A DNA stretch of 64,000 bases from Marinobacter litoralis. GTDB taxonomy: Bacteria; Pseudomonadota; Gammaproteobacteria; Pseudomonadales; Oleiphilaceae. The DNA is taken from the NCBI RefSeq assembly GCF_016427555.1, contig NZ_JAELVS010000001.1, forward strand, positions 1,576,262-1,640,261. Reading direction: 5' to 3'. The notes below the pieces were generated by a model that saw nothing but the letters and a program-made list of their open reading frames with translations, did no database searches and was not told the origin of the DNA. Made by a program: the position numbers and the translations under genes. Below, piece after piece: positions 25,159 to 33,366 of the stretch; position 1 is the first letter of the stretch; every line of letters starts with the position of its first letter.

Positions 25159-27156
25159 ATGTTCAAGGAACGGTTAATTCGCCTTAGTTATGGCAAGAAG
25201 CGTTCGCTTCAAATTGTCGCCGATGTTGTTCTGATCTGGCTGGCGTTGTATTTGTCGTTGTATTTGCGCTTGGGCGGCGAAGGCTGGGTGTGGCCTCAGG
25301 GCAATCAGTTGTGGCTGTTTGTACTGGCACCGATGTTTGCCTTGCCGTTTTACATTGTCACCGGCATGTACCGGGCGGTAATGCGGCACTTTGGTGGGCA
25401 GGCGCTGTTCACCATGTTCAAGGCCGTAACCCTGGGGTTCGGTGCTTTGTGCATGTTTGTGTTTTTTACCCATACCGCCGGGTGGGATTTGCTGTTTCCG
25501 CGTTCCTCTCTGATTTCCTATTGGTGGTTAAGTTTGCTGTTGATCGGCGGTTTGCGTTTGGCGGCTCGGCAATACTTTATGGGCGATTGGTTGCTGGCCG
25601 GCGTGGATGCGGGTGATCAAGGGCAATCGGACGAACAAGGCGGTATGCCGGTGGCGATTTACGGCGCGGGTGCCTCAGGGAATCAGCTACTGGCGGCACT
25701 GTGGGTAGGGCGGCTGTACCGGCCGGTGGCGTTTATTGACGACGACCCCGGTTTGATTGGCCGCAGCATTGCGGGTTTGCGGGTGTTTTCGTCCCGCGAG
25801 GTGCCCAAAATGATGGATAGAACTGGTGCGAAGGAGGTGTTCCTGGCCATTCCCTCTGCTAGCCGGGCCGAACGACAAAATATTCTGAATAATCTGGCGC
25901 GCTTTCCATTGCATGTGCGCTCCATTCCCGGGCTGATGGACATCGCCAGCGGTAAAGTGAAAGTGGACGACATGCAGGAAGTAGACGTGGCGGATTTGCT
26001 GGGTCGTGACCCGGTGCCGCCGGTGGACGATCTGCTGGGCCGCTGTATCGAAAACCAGGTAGTGATGGTGACGGGCGCCGGTGGCTCTATTGGTAGTGAA
26101 CTGTGCCGGCAGATTGTCAACAATAGCCCGACCACGCTGGTGTTATACGAGCACAACGAATACGGGCTGTACGCCATTCACAAGGAGTTGGAAGGCTGGG
26201 TGCGGTCGCAGAAGCTGGATGTCCTGTTGGTGCCGATTCTTGGTTCTATCCGAAACGGCGGTCGCCTGCGGGACATTATGTCGGTGTGGGGGGTTGATAC
26301 GGTCTACCACGCTGCGGCCTACAAGCATGTGCCCATGGTGGAGCACAACATTGCCGAAGGCATTTTGAACAATGTGTTTGGCACCAAGAAGGTGGCGCAA
26401 GCGGCCATTGCCTGCGGTGTGACGAATTTTGTGTTGATTTCCACCGACAAAGCGGTGCGGCCCACGAATGTGATGGGGGCCACCAAGCGTTTAGCCGAAA
26501 TGGTGTTGCAAGCCCTCAGTGCGGAACAGGCACCGGAGTTGATCGGTGATTTTGCCGGCGTGAACAGTGTGAACCGAACGCGCTTTACCATGGTGCGGTT
26601 CGGGAATGTGCTTGGGTCTTCGGGTTCGGTGATTCCGCTGTTTCGGGACCAGATTCGCCGGGGTGGGCCGGTAACGGTGACCCATCCGGATATTACTCGG
26701 TATTTCATGACCATTCCGGAAGCGTCCCAGTTGGTGATCCAGGCCGGTTGTATGGGCCAAGGCGGGGATGTGTTTGTGCTGGACATGGGCGAGCCGGTGC
26801 GGATTGCGGAGCTGGCACGCAAGATGATCATGCTTTCCGGTTTGACGGTGCGTGATGAGGTGACTCCGAATGGCGATATTCCGATCAGTTTCACGGGCCT
26901 GCGCCCCGGGGAGAAACTGTACGAGGAATTGCTGATCGGGGATAACCCCCAGCCCACGGAACACCCGAAAATCCACCGTGCCGATGAGGAGTTTATCCCT
27001 TGGGCCGAGCTGCGTGCGATTTTGTTGGCGATGAAAGAGGCCGTGAAGGCCGATGCCTATGAGGATGTGCGCGAGATGCTATTGAGCACGGTGCAGGGGT
27101 ATCAGCCGAGTAACGGCATTGTGGATTTGATTTATGAGAAGCGGAAGTTGGGGTGA
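25159..27156 (+). CDS. Membrane UDP-GlcNAc 4,6-dehydratase, WbpM/PglF/CapD family
   Basis: A 665-residue protein. Four membrane segments fill residues about 15-155, followed by a CoA-binding-like domain (VAIYGAGASGNQLLAALWVG) and a catalytic SDR domain with VMVTGAGGSIGSELCRQI and STDKAVRPTNVMGATKR. The family's usual YxxxK tyrosine is replaced by Met (MGATK), as in WbpM and PglF. It removes water from UDP-GlcNAc to give the 4-keto-6-deoxy sugar, the first step towards diNAcBac, QuiNAc or FucNAc sugars. Gene order PglC-D-E-F favours diNAcBac. Confidence 0.92.
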   Translation: MFKERLIRLSYGKKRSLQIVADVVLIWLALYLSLYLRLGGEGWVWPQGNQLWLFVLAPMFALPFYIVTGMYRAVMRHFGGQALFTMFKAVTLGFGALCMFVFFTHTAGWDLLFPRSSLISYWWLSLLLIGGLRLAARQYFMGDWLLAGVDAGDQGQSDEQGGMPVAIYGAGASGNQLLAALWVGRLYRPVAFIDDDPGLIGRSIAGLRVFSSREVPKMMDRTGAKEVFLAIPSASRAERQNILNNLARFPLHVRSIPGLMDIASGKVKVDDMQEVDVADLLGRDPVPPVDDLLGRCIENQVVMVTGAGGSIGSELCRQIVNNSPTTLVLYEHNEYGLYAIHKELEGWVRSQKLDVLLVPILGSIRNGGRLRDIMSVWGVDTVYHAAAYKHVPMVEHNIAEGILNNVFGTKKVAQAAIACGVTNFVLISTDKAVRPTNVMGATKRLAEMVLQALSAEQAPELIGDFAGVNSVNRTRFTMVRFGNVLGSSGSVIPLFRDQIRRGGPVTVTHPDITRYFMTIPEASQLVIQAGCMGQGGDVFVLDMGEPVRIAELARKMIMLSGLTVRDEVTPNGDIPISFTGLRPGEKLYEELLIGDNPQPTEHPKIHRADEEFIPWAELRAILLAMKEAVKADAYEDVREMLLSTVQGYQPSNGIVDLIYEKRKLG

Positions 27157-27214
27157 ATAAGCAAACTGTAACAAGTTAACGGTTTGCTGAAATATTTTAG
27201 ACAGGTTTTCATGG

Positions 27215-27220
27215 TATAAT
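27215..27220 (+). promoter_or_regulatory. Possible extended -10 promoter before the WbpL-like gene
   Basis: TGGTATAAT, an extended -10 (TGnTATAAT), stands 25-30 bases before the ATG at 27245. No good -35 box is at the right distance, which extended -10 promoters tolerate. It could give separate expression of the initiating transferase. Confidence 0.4.
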
Positions 27221-27244
27221 CCCGCAAATTTTTCGGGTTGTGTC

Positions 27245-28285
27245 ATGATTAATTCATCAATCATTCTCGCTTTTGTCATGTTTTCAGTGGTGGCCTGTGC
27301 CGCTGGCTTGACCGTGGCCGTTCGTTCCTGGGCCGTGCGCCGCGATGCGCTTGTTCTGCCCAGTGACCGGTGCTCACACACCATTCCTACGCCTCATGGT
27401 GGTGGTATCGCCATTGGGGCCATCTCCATTATTTTGGGCGTGCTGTTTTCGGTACTGGATTGGGTGCCGGATTCCTCAATGGTCGCGTTCATGTGCCTGG
27501 GTTTCGTCATGTTGGCCCTCGGTGTGTGGGACGATTTTGGGGATGTCTCATCAAAGCTCCGGTTGTGTGCGCACTTCGTTGTGGTGGCCATTGGTATATG
27601 GTCTATCCCTAAGCTGCCTGTGTTTTCTGTGTTCGGTATGCACGTTGATAGTTCCGTGGCTTTTTTGCTCTGGCCAGTGCTGGCGATCGCGTGGGTGTGG
27701 TTGATCAATCTCTACAACTTCATGGATGGTATTGATGGCCTGGCGGCCATTCAGGCATTGCTGTTGTTTGGCGGTATGGCGTTGAACTTCTGGTACGTTG
27801 GTTATGATCAGTGGGCGTGGATTTGTGTGTTTCTGCTGGGCGCTGTGCTGGGCTTTACCATTCTAAACTGGCCGCCCGCCAAGATTTTTATGGGTGATGG
27901 CGGTAGCGGATTTCTGGGCTTTATCATCGGCTTTTTGATGCTGCTGTCGGCGGCGCAAACCAAAGTGAGCATGTGGAGCTGGATTATTCTTCTGACCCTG
28001 TTCATCGCAGATGCCACTACCACATTGGTTGTTCGTTTCTTCACCGGCCAGAACGTGCTTCAGGCCCATCGGCTACATGCTTACCAGAAGCTGGCTCAGA
28101 GAGCCGGGCGTCATGCACCTGTGACGCTGGGTTACGGGGCATTGATGCTGACGGTGTTGTTGCCTGCGTCTATGTTGGCGAATAAGTTTCCGTATTCGGG
28201 GCCGTTGGTGTTTGCGGGGTTGTTTTTGGCAGCGAGTATTTCGACGTTCTTGTTGGGAGCTGGTCGAAGGGAAGTGAGCGTTTAA
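27245..28285 (+). CDS. WbpL/WecA-like polyprenyl-phosphate sugar-1-phosphate transferase
   Basis: A 346-residue polytopic PNPT-superfamily protein with about 10-11 membrane segments. It keeps PTPHGGGIAIG, LGVWDDFGDVSSKLR with the Asp pair, NLYNFMDGIDGLA and IFMGDGGSGFLGF, the metal and prenyl-phosphate sites of WecA/WbpL. It transfers a HexNAc-1-phosphate (in WbpL FucNAc, QuiNAc or GlcNAc) to undecaprenyl phosphate. This makes a second initiating enzyme besides the PglC-like one, so two lipid-linked assembly lines may run in parallel. A terminator follows. Confidence 0.92.
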   Translation: MINSSIILAFVMFSVVACAAGLTVAVRSWAVRRDALVLPSDRCSHTIPTPHGGGIAIGAISIILGVLFSVLDWVPDSSMVAFMCLGFVMLALGVWDDFGDVSSKLRLCAHFVVVAIGIWSIPKLPVFSVFGMHVDSSVAFLLWPVLAIAWVWLINLYNFMDGIDGLAAIQALLLFGGMALNFWYVGYDQWAWICVFLLGAVLGFTILNWPPAKIFMGDGGSGFLGFIIGFLMLLSAAQTKVSMWSWIILLTLFIADATTTLVVRFFTGQNVLQAHRLHAYQKLAQRAGRHAPVTLGYGALMLTVLLPASMLANKFPYSGPLVFAGLFLAASISTFLLGAGRREVSV

Positions 28286-28320
28286 TTATTCTTTGGCGCT
28301 TGTTTCGGCAACGTATTTTG

Positions 28321-28343
28321 AACCGGCTTGTAAGCCGGTTTTT
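28321..28343 (+). terminator. Rho-independent terminator
   Basis: AACCGGCTT, GT, AAGCCGGTT followed by TTTCC. It closes the wbp/pgl part of the locus before the LicD/TagF module. Confidence 0.8.
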
Positions 28344-28395
28344 CCGTTAAACAGTGCGAATTTCTTCGAAGAAATGTTCCAAGAGAGCTTGATTA

Positions 28396-29640
28396 ATGCA
28401 GTTCAATAAGAGTTACCGGTTGTTACGTTACCTTAACCGGCACCATTCATGGCTATCCCGGCACACCCTTGGTGGGCTTGCCTGGCTGGGGACTTGGTTG
28501 TTTACACAGTCTTCGGTGTTGGCTGGTCTGATGCGCCGGGAGTTTATTCGTGATGATTTCAGGCTGGCGTTTCGGCGCGCGGCTTGGTTTGCTCGTCATA
28601 TTTTTCCCAAATTAGATTTCTTTGAAGATCCTTTCTTCGACTTTACGATGGAAACGGATGCTGCCCAGCAGCGGCAGTTGGACCGGTTTGTGAAGCGCTA
28701 CCGTGGTTCGCTCAGTGAATCGGTTTACCTTACAGACATGCTATATCTGCAGGCGGCAAATATTCATGGCAGGCTGGATGAGTCTCCCGCAGGCCTGTAC
28801 CCACATGCGGAAGTCGTTGAATTTTACAATACTGCAGATGCGGCTTTAGCCGCCTTGCCTGTGCCGCCGGCAGCAGATGAAGGCTCTTTCAGTGAACGCA
28901 AAGACGATTTCTCTAAGGCTGATGCGATAGCAGCATTGTCTGACTTTGCCGATGCTTTGCCATTGAGTGAATGGGGGTGGTATGTGGTGTCTGGCACTTT
29001 CTTGGGGCTGCACCGAGACGGTGGTTTCTTGGCCCACGACTACGATATTGATGTGGGTATTCATGGTGAGCAAATTGATGTAGACGAGCTTGTGGAAACG
29101 CTTGCGGCATACCCACGATTTGTCACTAAAAAAGTTGACCTGCATATAGAGATTACTCAGAGCGACGATGGGTTGCTGCATCTTGAGAAGGTGCCAGCCT
29201 TGGTAAAACTGATTCACGAAAATGGCCTGAATTTGGATGTGTTTGTCCATTACACCGAGAATGGTCGTTGCTGGCATGGTTCGATTATTCATCGGTGGGA
29301 AAATTCGCCCTTTGAATTGAAGCGAGCCACTTTGGAAGGTGTTGAGGTAAATGCACCTGCAGATGCAGATTGTTACCTCACAGAGAATTATGGCGACTGG
29401 CGCACTCCGGTCAAAGAGTTTGATTGCACGACCGGTACGCCTAATCTGGTGGTGTCGCGAAATTTCTTGTCGGTTGCGCTGTTTTTGAAACGTTTGGCGG
29501 TATTCAGCGAAAGTGATGGCAAACAGGCGGCAAAGCTCAAACAAACTTTGATTAACTCCGGCGTGGTGGAAGAATCCGGTAGCGGCTTGCAGGTTGTGCG
29601 TAGCTTTGAAAAGGCTGAGCCCTTGTTGGGGGGGGGCTGA
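28396..29640 (+). CDS. LicD-family phosphotransferase
   Basis: A 414-residue protein. The LicD/fukutin nucleotidyltransferase core is clear: VVSGTFLGLHRDGGFLAHDY and YDIDVGI (H214, D215, D217, D219), then LTENYGDWRTPVKEFD near residue 335. The first 180 residues are family-specific. LicD proteins transfer phosphocholine or other phosphoalcohols, such as glycerol phosphate or ribitol phosphate, from CDP-alcohols to sugars. Since TagD here supplies CDP-glycerol, priming a sugar with glycerol phosphate for the TagF proteins is a consistent inference. It ends in a run of eight Gs (GLLGGG). Confidence 0.85.
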   Translation: MQFNKSYRLLRYLNRHHSWLSRHTLGGLAWLGTWLFTQSSVLAGLMRREFIRDDFRLAFRRAAWFARHIFPKLDFFEDPFFDFTMETDAAQQRQLDRFVKRYRGSLSESVYLTDMLYLQAANIHGRLDESPAGLYPHAEVVEFYNTADAALAALPVPPAADEGSFSERKDDFSKADAIAALSDFADALPLSEWGWYVVSGTFLGLHRDGGFLAHDYDIDVGIHGEQIDVDELVETLAAYPRFVTKKVDLHIEITQSDDGLLHLEKVPALVKLIHENGLNLDVFVHYTENGRCWHGSIIHRWENSPFELKRATLEGVEVNAPADADCYLTENYGDWRTPVKEFDCTTGTPNLVVSRNFLSVALFLKRLAVFSESDGKQAAKLKQTLINSGVVEESGSGLQVVRSFEKAEPLLGGG

Positions 29641-29648
29641 GGCTTATC

Positions 29649-30410
29649 ATGGCGGCACTTAACGGGTATTTGGCCAAGTTTTTTTCAGCCATTTGGGGCT
29701 TTGCTCGTGTCTCCGGTGTGGCGTTCGTCGGTGGCTGTGCTGCGCTGGCGGTGTCCAGAGTTTGCCAGGTGTTGGCGTTTTTCCTGCCTTTGAAAATTTT
29801 TATTGTGATTCACTCTGGGGAAGTGCCGGATTATTTCAATATTTTTCCGGAATCCATGTGTTTTGAAGAGATTATTGTTCTGCTTTCGGCACTAGTACCC
29901 GTGACCTACGGCTTGTTCATTGCCTTGGGGATAGTCTATCGCTGGCTGATCGACCGGCACTTGAAGCAGTATGGCTCGAATGTTCTGGTGATTTCTGGAA
30001 AGGATACGCCGAACAACAAAATGAAGCGACTGCACAACCACGTTTCCAAAGCGTTTTCGGAGGCCGGGTTGGTGGCTGTTTCCCTGGCCGTTGCCGTGCT
30101 GATAGATCCAGGCGTAGCGGTTGCATGGTTTGTTCTGTTGTACACGAATTTATGGTTGTTCCACAAAGTAGCATTTCATGCGGAAGACCATGATCGCCTG
30201 ACGTTCTTGAACCTTCATCGTCGCCAGTTTATCGAATACATTTCATCGGCAAACTTTCTGGTGGTTTTTGCGGTTCTGGCGGTTGAGCTGGTTTATTTTG
30301 ACATGGGCGTATATACCGCCATCTTCCTTCTTTTGGTGTCGCGGATGGTTTTCCAGGCGCTGAATCGATTTTCTGTTGAAAGCCTCTACATTCTCAAAGC
30401 CTTCCCATGA
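29649..30410 (+). CDS. Unrecognised polytopic membrane protein of the LicD/TagF module
   Basis: 253 residues. I see about five or six hydrophobic segments: VAFVGGCAALAVSRVCQVLA, ALVPVTYGLFIALGIVY, AVSLAVAVLIDPGVAVAWFV, SANFLVVFAVLAVELVYF and VYTAIFLLLVSRMV. Between segments 2 and 3 is a basic cytoplasmic loop (DRHLKQYGSNVLVISGKDTP). No family is recognised. Eight bases separate it from licD and it overlaps the TagF fusion by four bases, so it is part of that operon; roles in acceptor presentation or export are guesses. Confidence 0.75.
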   Translation: MAALNGYLAKFFSAIWGFARVSGVAFVGGCAALAVSRVCQVLAFFLPLKIFIVIHSGEVPDYFNIFPESMCFEEIIVLLSALVPVTYGLFIALGIVYRWLIDRHLKQYGSNVLVISGKDTPNNKMKRLHNHVSKAFSEAGLVAVSLAVAVLIDPGVAVAWFVLLYTNLWLFHKVAFHAEDHDRLTFLNLHRRQFIEYISSANFLVVFAVLAVELVYFDMGVYTAIFLLLVSRMVFQALNRFSVESLYILKAFP

Positions 30411-32824
30411 TCAAAAAAGCGCTTCGATTGTTCAAACGGCTGATGTTGGATTCTGCATGGCGCAGAAAGCTCATCATGGAAGCGGCTTATTTACGTGGTT
30501 TCTATCGCCTGGAGGTTGAAGAGGATCTTGCATTTTTTGATTGTTTTTGGGGGCGAAAGATAGGGGGCGATCCCTATGCTCTATACCGGGAAATGGTAAG
30601 GCAAAACCCCAGCTTGCGATGCATTTGGGTGCGTAATCCCGGGGTAGGGATACCTGATGATGTGTCAGGCAACCCGCGAGTGTCGTTTGTGGAGCATGGT
30701 TCGAGGCAGTATGCCGACGCGCTGCTAAGAGCCCGGTATTTAGTCTGTAACTCGAACTTTTTGCCGATGTTCGTTAAGCGCCCGGGGCAGCTTTTTGTTA
30801 ATACCTGGCACGGCACCCCGTTGAAAACCCTGGGGCTGGACATCAACCAGCCGGTGAACCTCTCCCTCAATACACAAAGAAACTTCAATATCGCGGATTT
30901 TATTCCGTTGTCCGGAGCGTACGAGCGACGTTACATCGTTGATGCGTACGGTGGAGCGGGGTTCAAAGAGAATGTTTATGAGGTTGGTGCTCCGCGGCTG
31001 GATTTGACGTTATCGGCCGATGGCATTGCTTTAAGGCGGGAGCTGGGCGTACCGGCAAAGCGTAAGGTCATTCTGTATGCACCTACCTGGCGCGGGTCTA
31101 TTGAGGATGTGTCGGCTCAGGTTGATGATCAGGTTAATGCGGTCAAGGTACTCAAGGAGCAGGAGGGTGATGAGTATCATCTGTTTGTTTCGCTACATCA
31201 TTTGACTAAACAACAGGTGACAGATCTTGGAGTAGAGGTTGATTATGTACCCGACTCCCTCGATATCAATGAGTTTCTTCAGTGTGTGGATGTGCTTGTT
31301 TCGGATTATTCCAGCATTACGGTTGATTATCTGATTCTTGATCGGCCCGTTGTACTTTATGTTCCGGATTATGAAAACTATCGAGTTGAACGAGGTTTGT
31401 ATCTTGGTCTGGAGAGCCTGCCTTGTGAAATCTGCTTTGATCTTTCGGAACTGCCCACGGTAGTGCGCGACGCCCGTCGCCCCTCTGCATTTAAGCCTTG
31501 GAATTCCTTGATCGCCACCGCGCTCCCTATGGCTAAAGGCGGGGCGTCCTGCCGGTTGGTGGAGTCAGTATTTGCGTCTGCACGTCAGAAAATAGCCAGC
31601 AAGCCTGAGCGAAAGTCGGTGCTGATTTATCCCGGAGCACTTAAGAACAATGGAATTACAGCGGCTTTCAAATCGTTAATCAGTTTTCTCTCCTCCAATG
31701 GCGTAGATGTCTACGTGTTGGTGGATATCGCTTTTGAGCGTTCCGTAGATTCTTTTGTTTCGAATCTGGAGTTTTGCCGGGAGCATGCCAAGGTCATCCT
31801 TGCCGATAGAGCGGGGCTGCAGCGCTTTCGTGAGTATTTTCTTATTCACAAGCTCCGAAAAGCACCATCGAAGCTAAGTAAGCAGGATGAGCACAATCTT
31901 TCCCTAATGTTTGAGAGAGCGGTTCGGCGCTTCATCCCGGATGTGGTTTTCGATTGTGCGATCGATTTTTCGGGGTACTCCTTTTATTGGTCGCGATTTA
32001 TTGCCTCTGTACCAGCAAAGAACAAGTTGGTTTATCAGCACAGTGACATGAAAGCGGAGTTCGATAATCCTAATCGAGGGCATGTATATCTGGACGCGGT
32101 TTTTGGGGGTTATAAGCATTTTGATGGGGTGGCTTCGGTTTCCCATGCTAGCCGGGCGATAAATGAGCAAAACCTCGGCCATTATTATGGTCGAGCTAAT
32201 GCTATGGCTATCCCTAACACCGTCGATTTTGCGAGGATCTCGCTGTTGGCGGAGGAGCCGGTAGGCTCTGTTTGTCCTGAAGTGGCGAAGCTACCGTCAA
32301 ATGTGAAGATGTTTATATCGGTTTCTCGGCTATCTCACGAGAAGAATATTGCCAGCTTGATCCAGGCGTTTTCACAATTAGCCAACACCCATGATGATGC
32401 TGTGCTGGTTATTGTCGGGGATGGGGATGAGCGAGAGAGACTGGCGGCCTGTGCCGTGTCTGAGGGAGTAGCCGACAAGGTGATCTTTACCGGCAATCTT
32501 GATAACCCCTATCCGTTAATGAAGAGGGCGGATTGCCTGGTGTTTCCTTCGTTGTATGAGGGCCAGGGGTTGGTCCTATTAGAAGCAATGAGTTTGGGGA
32601 CGTTTTGTATTGGAAGCGACATTTCTGCAGTGAACGAGGTGTTAGAGGGGACGGGTTGTTGGGTGGTGCCACCGGTAGCAGCGGATTTGAGGGCTGCGAT
32701 GACTGATTTCCTTGAAAAGCGACCCTGCAGTATCGATTTCGAAACTCGGAAGTATCTTGATTATGCTGGCGGCCAACTGTGGTCTGCACTTTTTCCAGCC
32801 TCGGTGAGCGATAACCGATTATAA
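30407..32824 (+). CDS. TagF-like CDP-glycerol glycerophosphotransferase fused to a GT4 glycosyltransferase (copy 1)
   Basis: An 805-residue two-domain protein. Residues about 40-395 form a TagF/Glyphos_transf domain: NTWHGTPLKTLGLDI with W134-P138, YAPTWRGS (224-231), VLVSDYSSITVDYLILDRPV (S299-S303) and PDYENYRVERGLYLG. Residues about 400-790 form a GT4 domain with ISVSRLSHEKNIASLIQAF, VIVGDGDERERL and FPSLYEGQGLVLLEAMSLG. TagF polymerises glycerol phosphate from CDP-glycerol; the GT domain would insert a sugar. The product would be a glycosyl-glycerol-phosphate polymer, as made by TagF-like capsule polymerases of Gram-negative pathogens. Confidence 0.88.
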   Translation: MIKKALRLFKRLMLDSAWRRKLIMEAAYLRGFYRLEVEEDLAFFDCFWGRKIGGDPYALYREMVRQNPSLRCIWVRNPGVGIPDDVSGNPRVSFVEHGSRQYADALLRARYLVCNSNFLPMFVKRPGQLFVNTWHGTPLKTLGLDINQPVNLSLNTQRNFNIADFIPLSGAYERRYIVDAYGGAGFKENVYEVGAPRLDLTLSADGIALRRELGVPAKRKVILYAPTWRGSIEDVSAQVDDQVNAVKVLKEQEGDEYHLFVSLHHLTKQQVTDLGVEVDYVPDSLDINEFLQCVDVLVSDYSSITVDYLILDRPVVLYVPDYENYRVERGLYLGLESLPCEICFDLSELPTVVRDARRPSAFKPWNSLIATALPMAKGGASCRLVESVFASARQKIASKPERKSVLIYPGALKNNGITAAFKSLISFLSSNGVDVYVLVDIAFERSVDSFVSNLEFCREHAKVILADRAGLQRFREYFLIHKLRKAPSKLSKQDEHNLSLMFERAVRRFIPDVVFDCAIDFSGYSFYWSRFIASVPAKNKLVYQHSDMKAEFDNPNRGHVYLDAVFGGYKHFDGVASVSHASRAINEQNLGHYYGRANAMAIPNTVDFARISLLAEEPVGSVCPEVAKLPSNVKMFISVSRLSHEKNIASLIQAFSQLANTHDDAVLVIVGDGDERERLAACAVSEGVADKVIFTGNLDNPYPLMKRADCLVFPSLYEGQGLVLLEAMSLGTFCIGSDISAVNEVLEGTGCWVVPPVAADLRAAMTDFLEKRPCSIDFETRKYLDYAGGQLWSALFPASVSDNRL

Positions 32825-32882
32825 ACTGGTTGAGGCTGGTATTTGCCGTACATTTTGCATTTACCTTTAGTGAGATTTTTTT

Positions 32883-33344
32883 ATGTCTAAGACTGTAATC
32901 ACCTATGGAACCTTCGACATGTTTCATATCGGCCACCTAAAGCTCCTGCGCCGTTTGAGTGAAATGGGCGACAAGGTGATCGTGGCGGTCTCCACTGATG
33001 AGTTTAACGAACTCAAAGGTAAGAAAACTCTGATTCCCTATGATCAGCGTGCGGCGATTGTTGGGGCGATTGATTGTGTGGATATGGTTATCCCAGAAGG
33101 CTCTTGGGAGCAAAAGCTTTCAGATGTGAAGGAGCATGGGGTGGATATATTCGCGATAGGAGAAGATTGGAAGGGCAAGTTTGATTTTCTGGAGGACCTT
33201 TGCGAGGTGGTGTATTTGCCGAGGACGCGAAATATCTCGACTACTGATCTTAAGCGTTCTTTAAAGCGGTTTTTGTCGATTTCTCAAGAAGATCTCAGGA
33301 AGGCTTTTGAAGTTTTGGAGTTGCTTAAACGCGATCTTGAATGA
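32883..33344 (+). CDS. tagD: Glycerol-3-phosphate cytidylyltransferase, TagD type
   Basis: A 153-residue nucleotidyltransferase with VITYGTFDMFHIGHLKLLRR (HIGH at 15-18), FAIGEDWKGKFDF and RTRNISTTDLKR, all TagD signatures. It joins CTP and glycerol 3-phosphate to CDP-glycerol, the donor for the two TagF domains on either side. About 20 residues at the C-terminus (SQEDLRKAFEVLELLKRD) extend past the usual TagD end and look helical. A ribitol or other alditol cytidylyltransferase is less likely. Confidence 0.92.
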   Translation: MSKTVITYGTFDMFHIGHLKLLRRLSEMGDKVIVAVSTDEFNELKGKKTLIPYDQRAAIVGAIDCVDMVIPEGSWEQKLSDVKEHGVDIFAIGEDWKGKFDFLEDLCEVVYLPRTRNISTTDLKRSLKRFLSISQEDLRKAFEVLELLKRDLE

Positions 33345-33366
33345 TCGAGCGTTAGAAGGGTTTAGT

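Noticed and set aside
27899..27909. ops/JUMPstart-like word GGCGGTAGCGG, possible RfaH site
   Set aside because: It codes for the conserved GGSG of the WbpL-like enzyme active site and is not in a leader, so the match is explained by the protein.
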